Source: Geobacter sp.
Lineage (GTDB): Bacteria; Desulfobacterota; Desulfuromonadia; Geobacterales; Geobacteraceae
Assembly (NCBI GenBank): GCA_003490025.1
Contig: DNJC01000060.1
Coordinates: 1 to 64,000, forward strand
Length of the DNA: 64,000 nt
Direction of reading: 5' to 3'
Positions within the stretch are counted from its first letter, which is position 1; each line of letters starts with the position of its first letter. Shown here one piece after another: positions 1-8,312 of the stretch. Under the pieces are notes generated by a model that had not been told where the DNA came from, did not search any database, and was given only the letters and a program-made list of their open reading frames with translations. Position numbers and translations under genes: made by a program.

Positions 1-226
1 CGGCTCCATCATTCCTGCCGCGATATCCGCAGGTTGATCGAGGTCGGGATGCCGGCTTTATGAGGGTATGGTCGCTGTCTGTAAAGGGGTGTGATACGAA
101 AGGTTCAACTCTACCATGTTTTGCCATTCCGGCGAGGGGTGCGCTTCAGCGGGAACCCGAAACAAAAAGACCAGTAAAGACTGGTCTTGAAAAGGTATCG
201 GGGGGGAGGGAAAGGGGGAACGGAGG
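1..226. other. Left-edge stretch without a supported gene
   Basis: I see no convincing coding sequence here. The only clear element is the minus-strand terminator at 167-188. The first 25 bases contain ATTCCTGCCGCGAT, which also occurs near 36341-36354 inside a short palindromic repeat, so a repeat copy may be cut by the window edge. Confidence 0.5.
167..188 (-). terminator. Rho-independent terminator of the ferritin-like gene
   Basis: A perfect 9-bp stem (AAGACCAGT at 167-175 with ACTGGTCTT at 180-188) surrounds a 4-base loop. Read on the minus strand it is followed by TTTTTGTTT-like sequence, and it lies 39 bp past the stop of the minus-strand gene at 227. Confidence 0.85.
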
Positions 227-793
227 CTATCCCAACTGGGACTGCCGGCCGGTGTCGAGCATGGAAAAGTACAGCTCCGAGTGCTTGTTGGGGACTATCC
301 GGTGCAGGTCCGTCCTCAGGTGATTTCGTTTCGCCCTCCGCTGCAGGGGGGCCTGCATCCTCGAATCCGCCACCCTGTGCTGGTCCGTGATGAACTGCAA
401 CTGCTTCTTCGCCATGTCGTGGGCAGTCTCGAACACCTTGCAGAGTGACGGTTCCCTGAAGGTCCTGGCAAAGGTGAGGTAGAGGTCGACACCGAGGCGC
501 TTGTCGAGCAGGGCCAGGCGCAACTGGTCGGGGAGGGTGCCCCCCTGCGCTTCCTTCGGGATGGCGTCCGCCTCGGCGACCCGTCCCGCGCCGTACTGGA
601 TCTCGCTGTACCAGGTTCCCGGATGCCTTCTTAGCAACACGTCGATATTCTCCGACTCCTCGCGTGCCAGCTTCTCGAAAATATCCTTTGCGGCCGGATC
701 CTGCAACGTCATTGCCGCCTTCCTGTACAGGTCGTAACTCCTTTTCTCGATGATCACCACGAACCTCACCGCCTCTGCTATCAAGTCTGTCAT
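227..793 (-). CDS. Ferritin-like domain protein, diiron site doubtful
   Basis: Predicted soluble protein of 188 residues with two long helical halves typical of the ferritin-like/rubrerythrin fold. The first half has an EKRSYDLY helix and an LAREESEN helix; the second has GVDLYLTFARTF and a helix rich in D, K and Q. In iron-binding relatives the second helix of each half carries ExxH, but here the first half reads EESEN and no ExxH is obvious, so metal binding is uncertain. The start is placed at the ATG at 793, which has AGGGA upstream; an upstream in-frame extension to 865 lacks a ribosome site. The gene stands alone and ends in a strong terminator. The C-terminal 40 residues are basic and look disordered. 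Role unknown. Confidence 0.7.
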   Translation of the reverse strand: MTDLIAEAVRFVVIIEKRSYDLYRKAAMTLQDPAAKDIFEKLAREESENIDVLLRRHPGTWYSEIQYGAGRVAEADAIPKEAQGGTLPDQLRLALLDKRLGVDLYLTFARTFREPSLCKVFETAHDMAKKQLQFITDQHRVADSRMQAPLQRRAKRNHLRTDLHRIVPNKHSELYFSMLDTGRQSQLG

Positions 794-1059
794 GGTCTTT
801 TCCCTGGGCACCCGTTGCGCTGCGCCTGCGTTGGACAACGTCTTAATTCGTTTTAATAAACGCAATGTTAGCTGGAGTCCAGCAGGGAGTCAATATGCTT
901 AATATTAAAGGGGAAAGGGGCTCGCTTCAATGAGAGCCAGCCGCCCCTGCCGCGGTGTTCAGGGCTGCTTTTGACGGTTTAGATGGAGAAAGAGATGGAA
1001 AGATGGTATGGTGCCAGGTCGCAGTCAGTGATTATGAGAATCCCGAGGAAACAACGTAC

Positions 1060-1938
1060 ATGACGATCAAATGGTATCCCGGCCACATGAGCAAGGCCCA
1101 CGAGCAGATCTCGGAGCTGATCCGCAAGATAGACGTGATCATCGAGGTGCTCGACGCCCGCCTGCCGTACTCCAGCTCGAACCACCTGCTGGAGCAGTTG
1201 CGCCGGAACAAGCCGTGCATAAAGCTGTTGAACAAGAACGACCTGGCGGACCCCATGGTGACCAAATCTTGGGTGCAGCATTTCCAGAAGGGGTCCGGGG
1301 TGCGTGCCCTGCCGATGTCGGCCAAGCGCATGGCGGAGGTGAAGAACCTGGTGAAGCTCTGCAAGCAGCTCGCTCCCAACCGGGGCAAGCCCGGATTGCC
1401 GGTGCGCACCATGGTGGTGGGTATCCCCAACGTCGGGAAATCGACCCTCATCAACACCCTTGCCGGGAAATCGATAGCGAAGGTGGGGGACAAGCCCGCC
1501 ATAACGCTCCGTCCGCAGCAGATCTCCCTCGGTAACGGCATCCTCCTCTTCGATACGCCGGGACTCCTCTGGCCGGTGATGGACGACCAGGGTGGCGCCT
1601 ACCGGCTCGCCACCAGCGGCGCCATCGGGGCCAACGCCCTGGACTACACCAACGTCGGCATCTTCGCCGCGGCGTACATGATGCGCCGCTACCCGGAGCT
1701 CCTCAAGGAGCGGTACAAGCTCGCCGAGCTGCCGGAAGGGCCGCACGAGCTGATCGAGGTCATCGGGCGCTGCCTCGGCTGTCTGGTCGCCGGTGGCGTG
1801 GTCGACGTGCACCGGGCTGCGGAGGCGTTCCTGCGCGAACTGAGGGCGGGAAAGGTGGGGCGCATAAGCTTCGAGGAACCCCTCACCCCCGACGATGTCG
1901 AATCCGAACTGCTCCGTTTCTCGGGTATCGACTCTTAA
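1060..1938 (+). CDS. rbgA: Ribosome biogenesis GTPase A (YlqF/RbgA)
   Basis: Circularly permuted GTPase of 292 residues. The G motifs occur in the permuted order: NKND (G4) near residue 58, GIPNVGKS (G1) near 125, and DTPG (G3) near 165. The N-terminus WYPGHMSKA is characteristic of YlqF/RbgA, which assists late assembly of the 50S subunit (addition of L16 and related proteins) in bacteria. The ATG at 1060 is chosen because CGAGGAAAC lies just upstream and family members start at this point; an open frame from 955 has no such support. The C-terminal domain that contacts rRNA is present. The gene appears monocistronic and is followed by a heptamer repeat array. Confidence 0.9.
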   Translation: MTIKWYPGHMSKAHEQISELIRKIDVIIEVLDARLPYSSSNHLLEQLRRNKPCIKLLNKNDLADPMVTKSWVQHFQKGSGVRALPMSAKRMAEVKNLVKLCKQLAPNRGKPGLPVRTMVVGIPNVGKSTLINTLAGKSIAKVGDKPAITLRPQQISLGNGILLFDTPGLLWPVMDDQGGAYRLATSGAIGANALDYTNVGIFAAAYMMRRYPELLKERYKLAELPEGPHELIEVIGRCLGCLVAGGVVDVHRAAEAFLRELRAGKVGRISFEEPLTPDDVESELLRFSGIDS

Positions 1939-1940
1939 TG

Positions 1941-2010
1941 CAGAACGCAGAACGTAGAACGTAGAACGTAGAACGTAGAACGTAGAACGTAGAACGTAGA
2001 ACGTAGAACT
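1941..2010. repeat. Ten-copy tandem 7-bp repeat (TAGAACG)
   Basis: Ten consecutive heptamers run without interruption from 1941 to 2010. The first two read CAGAACG, the next seven TAGAACG, and the last TAGAACT. The array lies in the 80-bp gap between the GTPase stop and the sensor kinase start, so it sits where the promoter or ribosome site of the two-component operon would be expected. Confidence 0.95.
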
Positions 2011-2033
2011 TCCAACGGGTGCCAGACTCAGCC

Positions 2034-3857
2034 ATGGATAAACTGCTGCGGTTCATATCCCTTCTTCACGCCGGCGGGACCTCCCGCCTCTCCCTGTCCC
2101 GCCGACGGCCAACCTGCACCGTAGCGGCGGCAGGGGCGATCGCCGTTCTCCTCGCTCTCTTCGTCTTTGCCATCCCTTCTTCCCGGGCCGCGGGGGACAA
2201 AACCCACGACGGCGCCAGGATGGTCGTAGTCGGCGGCGACCGGGATTACCCTCCCTACGAGTTCATCGACCGGTCGGGCCACCCGGCGGGGTACAACGTC
2301 GACCTCACCCGCGCCATAGCCGAGGTCATGGGTATGAAGGTCGAGTTCCGCCTGGGGAACTGGTCCGAAATGCGCACCGCGTTAAGCACCGGAAAGGTCG
2401 ATGTCCTGCAGGGGATGTCGTACTCGATGGAGCGCTCCTCCGAGGTCGATTTTTCCCTCCCCCATGCCGTCGTCAACCATGCCATCTTCGCCCGCAAGGA
2501 CGGCCCCAACGTCAACTCCCTGGATGAGCTGAAAGGGAGGACGGTCGCGGTGCATCGCGGCGGCATCATGCACGACTACCTGGTCCGCCATGGGGGCGGC
2601 GCCAAACTTACCCTGACGGCTACGCCGGCGGACGCGCTGCGGCAGGTCGCCTCCGGCCGCAGCGACTTCGCCGTGGTCGCCATCGTCCCGGGGATGTACA
2701 TGGTCCGGGAACTCAAGCTCACCAACCTGATCCCGGTGGTCCGCAACGTGGCGACGCACCGCTACTGCTACGCGGTGGGGAAGGGTAACGCGGAACTTCT
2801 CTCCCGCTTCAACGAGGGGCTGGCGATTCTCAAGAAGACCGGGCAGTACGATGCGATCCACAACAAGTGGCTCGGGGTGGTCGAGGAGCCGACCATCGAC
2901 TGGTGGACCATCATGAAGTACGCGGCGGTCGTGGTGGTGCCGCTGGTGCTCCTTTTGGGCGGCTTCGCCCTTTGGTCCAGAACGCTGCACCGGCAGGTTG
3001 CCCTGCGCACCGCGGATCTGACCCGCGAGATAGCCGAGCGGCGCCAGGTGGAGGAGGAACTGCGCCTGAACCAGCAGCAGTTGGTGCAGGCGGACAAGAT
3101 GGCGGCCTTGGGAGTGCTGGTCTCCGGCGTCGCGCACGAGATCAACAACCCGACCGGGCTCATCCTGCTCGAGGTCCCGATCCTCAAGAGGTTCCACGCG
3201 GATGCGGTGAAGATCCTGGAGGGTTACTACCAGGAGAACGGCGACTTCACCTGTGGCGGCCTCCCTTACTCCAGGATGCGCCAGGAGGTGCCGAAATCGC
3301 TGGCGAAGATCCATGATGCCGGCAAGCGCATCAAGCGGATCGTTGACGACCTCAAGGATTTCGCCCGGCGCGACACCACCGACTGCAACGAAATCCTCGA
3401 TCTCAACGTCGCGGCGCAGGCGGCCGTGCGCCTGGTGGAGCCGACCATCCGCAAGGCGACGACCCGTTTCAGCGCCGAATACAGGAAATCCCTCCCGCGC
3501 ATCCGCGGCAACAGGCAGCGCATCGAGCAGGTGCTGGTGAACCTGATCCTGAACGCCTGCCAGGCTCTCCCGGACAGCGGGCGCGGCATCGAGCTGGTCA
3601 CCTGGCACGACGCCTTCAACGGGATGGTCGTGCTGCGACTGCGCGACGAGGGGACCGGCATAGCGCCGGAGCACCTGTCGCGTCTCACCGACCCGTTCTT
3701 CACAACCAAGCAGGACCAGGGGGGGACCGGACTGGGGCTTTCCGTCTCCGCCGGCATCGTCAAGGAGCACGGGGGGAACCTGGAGTTCCGCTCCGACGGC
3801 AACGGGACGATCGTTACCCTGACCCTCCCCGCCTGCGACAAGGAGGAAAGCGCATGA
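2034..3857 (+). CDS. Sensor histidine kinase with periplasmic amino-acid/dicarboxylate-type binding domain
   Basis: Membrane sensor kinase of about 607 residues. An N-terminal hydrophobic segment (about residues 33-52) is followed by an SBP_bac_3-type solute-binding domain (about 65-290; GGDRDYPPYEFID and GYNVDLTRAIAEVMG are typical), a second membrane segment (about 300-320), a short coiled linker, and a kinase core. The phosphoacceptor motif is VAHEINNP, the N box QVLVNLILNACQAL, and the ATP lid GGTGLGLSVSAG. The start is uncertain: ATG 2034 or GTG 2019, neither with a good ribosome site, and a tandem repeat sits just upstream. The stop overlaps the next gene by 4 bp (ATGA), so the pair is translationally coupled. 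The ligand is probably a small carboxylate or amino acid; the downstream dcuB suggests a C4-dicarboxylate. Confidence 0.85.
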   Translation: MDKLLRFISLLHAGGTSRLSLSRRRPTCTVAAAGAIAVLLALFVFAIPSSRAAGDKTHDGARMVVVGGDRDYPPYEFIDRSGHPAGYNVDLTRAIAEVMGMKVEFRLGNWSEMRTALSTGKVDVLQGMSYSMERSSEVDFSLPHAVVNHAIFARKDGPNVNSLDELKGRTVAVHRGGIMHDYLVRHGGGAKLTLTATPADALRQVASGRSDFAVVAIVPGMYMVRELKLTNLIPVVRNVATHRYCYAVGKGNAELLSRFNEGLAILKKTGQYDAIHNKWLGVVEEPTIDWWTIMKYAAVVVVPLVLLLGGFALWSRTLHRQVALRTADLTREIAERRQVEEELRLNQQQLVQADKMAALGVLVSGVAHEINNPTGLILLEVPILKRFHADAVKILEGYYQENGDFTCGGLPYSRMRQEVPKSLAKIHDAGKRIKRIVDDLKDFARRDTTDCNEILDLNVAAQAAVRLVEPTIRKATTRFSAEYRKSLPRIRGNRQRIEQVLVNLILNACQALPDSGRGIELVTWHDAFNGMVVLRLRDEGTGIAPEHLSRLTDPFFTTKQDQGGTGLGLSVSAGIVKEHGGNLEFRSDGNGTIVTLTLPACDKEESA

Positions 3858-5269
3858 CCGAGAACCTCTACCCCGATTTCGGCGTGTTGCTGGTCGACGA
3901 CGAGCCCGACTGGCTCGGCTCCCTGTCCCTGACCCTGGAATCGTGCGGCGGCATCAGCAACATAACGACCTGCAGCGACAGCCGCGAGGTCCTCTCCATC
4001 CTGGAAAAAGGGGAGATCGGCCTGGTCCTCTTGGACCTCACCATGCCGCACCTCTCCGGCGATGAGGTGCTGGAAAAGATCGCCGAGCGCTTCCCCGAGA
4101 TAGCCGTCATCGTGGTGAGCGGCCTGAACCAGGTGGAGACGGCGGTCCGCTGCATGAAGCTCGGCGCCTTCGACTACTGCGTCAAGACCGACGAGGAGGA
4201 CCGGATCGTCGGGAGCGTGTTGAGGGCGATCCGGATGGTGGAGATGAGGCGGGAGTTCCAGGCCGTTTCCAGCCGCCTGATCTCGAGGGAGCTTTCCCAC
4301 CCGGAGGCCTTCTCCGCCATCGTCACCGGCGACCGCTCCATGCTCGACATCTTCGCCTACGTGGAGGCGGTGGCCAAGAGCCCCCAGCCGCTGCTGATCA
4401 CCGGGGAGAGCGGCGTCGGGAAGGAACTCATCGCCCGCGCCGCGCACAACCTGAGCGGCTGCCGCGGCAAGCTCGTTACGGTGAACGTGGCGGGCTTGGA
4501 CGACGCGGTCTTTTCCGACACGCTCTTTGGCCATCTGCGCGGGGCCTTCACGGGGGCGGACCAGGTACGGCGTGGCATGGTGGAGGAGGCGGCCGACGGG
4601 ACCCTGTTCCTGGACGAGATAGGGGACCTCAGCATCGCGTCCCAGGTCAAGCTGCTGCGGCTTTTGCAGGAGCGGGAGTATTTCCCGCTGGGGAGCGATC
4701 TCCCCAAACGGCTCAAGGCGCGGATCATCGTCGCCACCCACCAGAACCTCTCCGCCAAGGAGAGCGCCGGGACCTTCCGGCGCGACCTGTATTACCGTCT
4801 GCGCACCCACCGGGTCCAGATCCCGCCGTTGAGGGAGCGGTGCTGCGACATCCCGCTTTTGCTGGACCATTTCCTGGCCGAGGCGGCCGAGGCACTCGGC
4901 AAGAAGAAACCGACGCCACCCAAGGGGCTCGGGCAGTTCCTCTCCACCTACGGCTTCCCCGGCAACGTGCGGGAGCTGAAGGCCATGGTCTACGACGCGG
5001 TGAGCGTGCACCGCGACCGGATGCTTTCCATGGAGAGCTTCGTGAAGTCGGTCGAGTCGGCGCAGGCGGAATCCGGGCCGGCGGTCGCCGTCGCGCCCAA
5101 GCAGAATCCCTTTTGCGGTTTCGACGAACTTCCCACCTTCACCGACGCGGCGGCCTTTCTGGTCCTGGAGGCGCTGGACCGGGCCAACGGGAACCAGACG
5201 CTGGCAGCGCGCCTTCTCGGCATATCCCAGCCCGCCCTCAGCAAGCGCCTCAAGATGCTCCACTCCTAG
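3854..5269 (+). CDS. NtrC-family sigma-54-dependent response regulator
   Basis: Response regulator of 471 residues. A receiver domain (about 8-125) has acidic DDE, the phosphorylatable Asp in LVLLDLTMP and the conserved Lys in YCVKTD. The AAA+ sigma-54 interaction domain (about 160-385) carries the Walker A motif GESGVGKE and the sigma-54 loop GAFTGAD. A Fis-type helix-turn-helix closes the protein (NQTLAARLLGISQPALSKRL). It should bind palindromic enhancers and drive open complex formation by RNA polymerase-sigma-54. It is coupled to the sensor kinase by a 4-bp overlap. The next gene, 460 bp away, is dcuB with a -24/-12 promoter and three upstream palindromes, making dcuB the most likely target. 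Confidence 0.92.
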   Translation: MTENLYPDFGVLLVDDEPDWLGSLSLTLESCGGISNITTCSDSREVLSILEKGEIGLVLLDLTMPHLSGDEVLEKIAERFPEIAVIVVSGLNQVETAVRCMKLGAFDYCVKTDEEDRIVGSVLRAIRMVEMRREFQAVSSRLISRELSHPEAFSAIVTGDRSMLDIFAYVEAVAKSPQPLLITGESGVGKELIARAAHNLSGCRGKLVTVNVAGLDDAVFSDTLFGHLRGAFTGADQVRRGMVEEAADGTLFLDEIGDLSIASQVKLLRLLQEREYFPLGSDLPKRLKARIIVATHQNLSAKESAGTFRRDLYYRLRTHRVQIPPLRERCCDIPLLLDHFLAEAAEALGKKKPTPPKGLGQFLSTYGFPGNVRELKAMVYDAVSVHRDRMLSMESFVKSVESAQAESGPAVAVAPKQNPFCGFDELPTFTDAAAFLVLEALDRANGNQTLAARLLGISQPALSKRLKMLHS

Positions 5270-5316
5270 CTCGGTCGGGATCGGGGAGCCAGATATCCAG
5301 GCTACGTCGGAGTTCC

Positions 5317-5410
5317 ATCCCCCGGAGGGGGAGGGCCAGGGAGGGGGAGCTTTGCCTGCTTGTTGCTGCGTTCTTCCCCCCTCCCAACCTCCCCACTCCG
5401 GGGGGAGGAG
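5317..5410. repeat. Inverted pair of CCCCCGGAGGGGG-type palindromic repeats
   Basis: The left copy (5317-5350) contains ATCCCCCGGAGGGGGAGGG; the right copy (5372-5410) is its approximate reverse complement. Together they can fold into a long hairpin after the response regulator gene. Related copies occur at 33627-33661 and 36366-36404. Confidence 0.8.
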
Positions 5411-5452
5411 ATGGCGTCTGCACGGCTCTCCCCTCTTTCCTCATGAACTGGC

Positions 5453-5557
5453 ATAACCGCAGGTTATAATGATAATGCCAGGTTATAAATCGACTCAACT
5501 GTCCGTAATCACATCTTTTTTGTCTGTTTTTTCCCTTTAGTCATAGCCTGCGGTTAT
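5453..5557. promoter_or_regulatory. Three 15-bp palindromes, predicted enhancer sites
   Basis: ATAACCGCAGGTTAT at 5453-5467, ATAATGCCAGGTTAT at 5472-5486 and ATAGCCTGCGGTTAT at 5543-5557 share the pattern ATAACC-N3-GGTTAT. The first and third also form a perfect 14-bp inverted repeat (5450-5463 with 5547-5560). They lie about 110 to 200 bp upstream of the predicted dcuB transcription start, the usual distance for NtrC-type enhancers, and the adjacent NtrC-type regulator is the natural binding candidate. Confidence 0.7.
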
Positions 5558-5634
5558 GCCCTTTCACTTTTTCCTCTTCTGCTGAATCCTCACCTTGCTC
5601 AATCATTACAGTGACTTGCCAGTTTTTGCGGTCT

Positions 5635-5650
5635 TGGCATCATGCCTGCT
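5635..5650 (+). promoter_or_regulatory. Predicted sigma-54 promoter of dcuB
   Basis: TGGCATCATGCCTGCT matches the -24/-12 consensus with GG and GC spaced correctly by 12 bases. Transcription would start near 5661, about 70 bp before the ATG. Confidence 0.65.
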
Positions 5651-5728
5651 CTACAGCGGTTAGATAACGAACGCGCGGCCAAGACGGCTTCGCGAAAAGC
5701 TAACCCTGGAACAGAGGAGGTAACAGTC

Positions 5729-7057
5729 ATGGCAATGTTTTGGATCCAATTCGTACTGGTGCTCGGTGCGGTGCTGCTCGGCATCCGCAGGGGCGGCGTC
5801 GCCCTTGGGCTCATCGGCGGTCTCGGCGTCTCGGTGCTGGTTCTCGGCTTCCGCAGCGCCCCCTCTGAGCCCCCCATCGCCGTCATGCTGATCATCCTGG
5901 CTGTGGTCACCGCCTCCGCGACGCTGCAGGTGGCCGGCGGTCTCGACTACCTGGTCCAGCTGACGGAGAGGATGCTGCGCGCCCACCCGAAGTACGTGAC
6001 CATCCTCGCCCCTCTTTCCACGTTCTTTCTGACCGTCTGCTGCGGCACCGGGCACGCCGTCTACGCCCTGCTGCCGGTTATTTCCGACGTCGCGCTCAAG
6101 ACCAAGATCCGTCCCGAGCGTCCGATGGCCATTTCCAGCGTCGCTTCGCAGATGGGCATCACCGCCAGCCCTGTAGCAGCTGCGGTCACCTTCTTCCTCG
6201 GCTTTGCCGCGAAGGCCGGGTATCCGGTTACCCTGATTGACATCATCTCCGTGACCATGCCCGCCGGCGTCCTCGGCGTCCTGGCTGCCGCCGCCTGGAG
6301 CTTCAACCGCGGCAAGGACCTCGACAAGGACCCTGAATTCCAGGCCCGCCTGCAGGACCCGGACTTCCGCAAGGAACTCGACGCGGACGTGACCACCCTC
6401 GACAAGAAGATCCCAACGGTGGCGAAGGTTTCCGTCGCGCTCTTCTTCGCCGGTGTCGGCTCCATCATCCTGCTGGCGAGCTTCCCCTGGCTCCTCCCGA
6501 TGGGCGCAGACCACAAGCCGGTTGCCATGACCACCGTGGTCCAGTTCGTCATGCTTGCCTACGGCGCCTTCATCATGTTCGCCGCCAACGTCAAGGCCAA
6601 GGAAATCGCGCATTCGAGCGTATTCATCGCCGGCATGATCGCGGTGGTATCCATCTTCGGTATCGCCTGGATGAGCGATACTTTCATCTCCGCCAACAAG
6701 AAGTTCCTGGTCGACAACATCGGCATCATGGTGAAGATCGCCCCCTGGACCTTCGCCATCGCCACCTTCTGCATCTCCGCATTCGTGAAGAGCCAGGCGG
6801 CGACGCTCGCGATCACCCTCCCGCTGGGGCTCGCCCTCGGTCTCCCGGTACCGCTTCTGCTCGGCCTGCTGCCGGCAAGCTACGCCTACTTCTTCTTCGC
6901 CTTCTATCCGAGCGACCTCGCCGCCATCAACATGGACCGCACCGGGACCACCAGGATCGGCAAGTACCTGCTCAACCACAGCTTCATGATCCCGGGGATG
7001 ATCGGCGTCGGCGTCTCGACGGTGGTCGCCTACGCCATCTCGCAGGTGCTGTTCTAG
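5729..7057 (+). CDS. dcuB: Anaerobic C4-dicarboxylate transporter, DcuA/DcuB family
   Basis: Inner-membrane transporter of 442 residues with about 10-12 hydrophobic segments. The N-terminus (FWIQFVLVLGAVLLGIRRGG) and TVCCGTGHAVYALLPVI are typical of the Dcu family, which exchanges or imports fumarate, succinate, malate and aspartate under anaerobiosis. Length agrees with the usual 430-450. The ATG at 5729 is preceded by GAGGAGG at the right distance; the open frame continues upstream to 5642 but that region contains the sigma-54 promoter and is not coding. The gene is probably controlled by the upstream sensor kinase/response regulator pair. In this type of bacterium it would supply fumarate as electron acceptor or exchange it for succinate; the exact substrate is inferred. 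Confidence 0.9.
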   Translation: MAMFWIQFVLVLGAVLLGIRRGGVALGLIGGLGVSVLVLGFRSAPSEPPIAVMLIILAVVTASATLQVAGGLDYLVQLTERMLRAHPKYVTILAPLSTFFLTVCCGTGHAVYALLPVISDVALKTKIRPERPMAISSVASQMGITASPVAAAVTFFLGFAAKAGYPVTLIDIISVTMPAGVLGVLAAAAWSFNRGKDLDKDPEFQARLQDPDFRKELDADVTTLDKKIPTVAKVSVALFFAGVGSIILLASFPWLLPMGADHKPVAMTTVVQFVMLAYGAFIMFAANVKAKEIAHSSVFIAGMIAVVSIFGIAWMSDTFISANKKFLVDNIGIMVKIAPWTFAIATFCISAFVKSQAATLAITLPLGLALGLPVPLLLGLLPASYAYFFFAFYPSDLAAINMDRTGTTRIGKYLLNHSFMIPGMIGVGVSTVVAYAISQVLF

Positions 7058-7170
7058 TCGGCGTCGAGTTATCGCTGGATATCTTGAGGGAATAAAGGTA
7101 CGCTGCTCCGGAGAATGAGGTCCCGGGCAACTTGCGGAAAGGGGTCCGGCGCCTGGAAAGGGAGCGACCG

Positions 7171-7398
7171 ATGGAGCACGAACAACCGGCGGACCTGCTG
7201 CACGGGGTCACCTTGAAGACGATTCTGACGGAACTGGTGACGAAGTACGGCTGGGAGGAGTTGGGAAGGCGCATCGACATCCGCTGCTTCACCCATGCCC
7301 CGAGCATCCCGTCCAGCCTGAAATTCCTGAGACGTACCCCTTGGGCAAGGGACAAGGTTGAAGAGATGTACCTCCGGTGGAAGATGGAGCAAACCTGA
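7171..7398 (+). CDS. VF530-family (DUF2132) small protein
   Basis: Small protein of 75 residues. The core LHGVTLKTILTELV, YGWEELG and the downstream IDIRCF and FLRRTPWAR segments match the VF530/DUF2132 family, compact helical proteins annotated as DNA-binding because of their fold; the cellular role is not established. ATG 7171 is preceded by AAAGGGAG. The gene lies 113 bp after dcuB and is followed by a strong terminator at 7425-7454. Its own promoter was not identified, so it may be read through from dcuB. Confidence 0.8.
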   Translation: MEHEQPADLLHGVTLKTILTELVTKYGWEELGRRIDIRCFTHAPSIPSSLKFLRRTPWARDKVEEMYLRWKMEQT

Positions 7399-7424
7399 GA
7401 CCGGAAACATTAACAGCATAAAGA

Positions 7425-7454
7425 AAGGGTCCCGGCGCAGATGCCGGGACCCTT
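7425..7454 (+). terminator. Rho-independent terminator
   Basis: A perfect 12-bp stem, AAGGGTCCCGGC (7425-7436) with GCCGGGACCCTT (7443-7454), encloses a 6-base loop and is followed by the T-rich CTTGTTGTGATTTT. Confidence 0.85.
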
Positions 7455-7747
7455 CTTGTTGTGATTTTATAGGTTTTGATTCCTTTTGTGTGGGGGACGC
7501 AGAGGGGGTGCGGGGATTCCGGCCTCCATTGCTGCTCACTTTCGCTTTTGCCGTAAACGACGAATCGCTTGAAATTTTGAGTTTATCCCTCGTAAAGACA
7601 GACACTTACTGCGTTAGATAAATTAATGAATCTTAAATATTAAACAGGAAGTATACCACCACTAAACTTTTCGTTGACATTTTTCCGGTTAGAACATAGA
7701 GTGCGGAAATACAAAAGGTTTACCAGTACTAAACCGGGGAGGATTTC
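7455..7747 (+). promoter_or_regulatory. Promoter and operator region of the polyamine operon
   Basis: A sigma-70 promoter is visible: TTGACA at 7674-7679, 17-bp spacer, TAGAGT at 7697-7702. Two copies of TACCANNACTAAAC flank it at 7654-7667 and 7721-7734. The downstream copy is part of the palindrome GGTTTA-N7-TAAACC at 7717-7735. These are likely operators for the XRE-cupin regulator encoded immediately downstream. The first part of the gap (7455-7650) shows nothing recognisable. Confidence 0.65.
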
Positions 7748-8293
7748 TTGAAAATCGGTGAAAGGTTGAAAAGACTCAGGATGGTCAATTCCCTCACTCA
7801 GGAGGAGCTGGCCAGCCGCGCCGATCTTACCAAGGGTTTCATCTCGCAACTGGAGAACGACGCCACGTCGCCTTCGATCGCCACGCTGAAGGACATCGTC
7901 GACGTCTTCGGCATCAGCATGCAGGAGTTCTTCAGCGAAGAAGTCGACCAGGACATCGTTTTCGGAAAGGATGCCCGGGTGCAGGCGACGGACGACAGCG
8001 ACAGCGTCAAGGTGGAACTCCTGGTGCCGGGGGCTCAGAACCGCGAGATGGATCCGGTGCTCTTGACCCTCGATCCGGGCGGCGAGATGGACGAGCAGCC
8101 GATCCACGAGGGCGAGGAGTTCGGGTTCGTCATCTCGGGGAAGGTGCAGCTGAGGCTCGACGACAAGCTGTACACGGTGGACAAGGGCGAGTGCTTTTAT
8201 TTCGCCTCCGACAGGAGGCATACGGTCAAAAATGTGGGGAAGGGCGCGGCTAAGATCCTGTGGGTCGTGACGCCGCCTACGTTTTACTATTGA
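7748..8293 (+). CDS. XRE-family regulator with cupin domain (PuuR-like)
   Basis: Transcription regulator of 181 residues. An XRE helix-turn-helix occupies residues 1-60 (IGERLKRLR, LTQEELASRA, SFISQLEN-like recognition helix) and a cupin_2 barrel occupies about 105-175 (HEGEEFGFVISG, YYF and H residues). Proteins of this layout commonly sense small metabolites, and PuuR of E. coli senses putrescine. Translation starts at a TTG (7748) preceded by GGGGAGG; no ATG is suitably placed. It is the first gene of an apparent operon, 19 bp before the carboxynorspermidine dehydrogenase gene, so control of polyamine synthesis is a direct inference. Repeats around its promoter suggest autoregulation. Confidence 0.88.
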   Translation: MKIGERLKRLRMVNSLTQEELASRADLTKGFISQLENDATSPSIATLKDIVDVFGISMQEFFSEEVDQDIVFGKDARVQATDDSDSVKVELLVPGAQNREMDPVLLTLDPGGEMDEQPIHEGEEFGFVISGKVQLRLDDKLYTVDKGECFYFASDRRHTVKNVGKGAAKILWVVTPPTFYY

Positions 8294-8312
8294 AAAGAGG
8301 AGAGTAACCGAA

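Larger units (their letters stand above)
5270..5728 (+). other. Regulatory intergenic region upstream of dcuB
   Basis: The 459-bp gap holds an inverted pair of CCCCCGGAGGGGG-type repeats (5317-5410) that can act as a terminator for the two-component operon, then three ATAACC-N3-GGTTAT palindromes (5453-5557) and a sigma-54 promoter (5635-5650) for dcuB. Confidence 0.7.

Noticed and set aside
3266..5263. A 665-codon open frame antisense to the two-component genes
   Set aside because: It overlaps conserved kinase and regulator genes on the other strand and has no recognisable domain.
5642..5728. N-terminal extension of dcuB from 5642
   Set aside because: It overlaps the predicted sigma-54 promoter and lacks the hydrophobic start typical of the family; ATG 5729 has a strong ribosome site.
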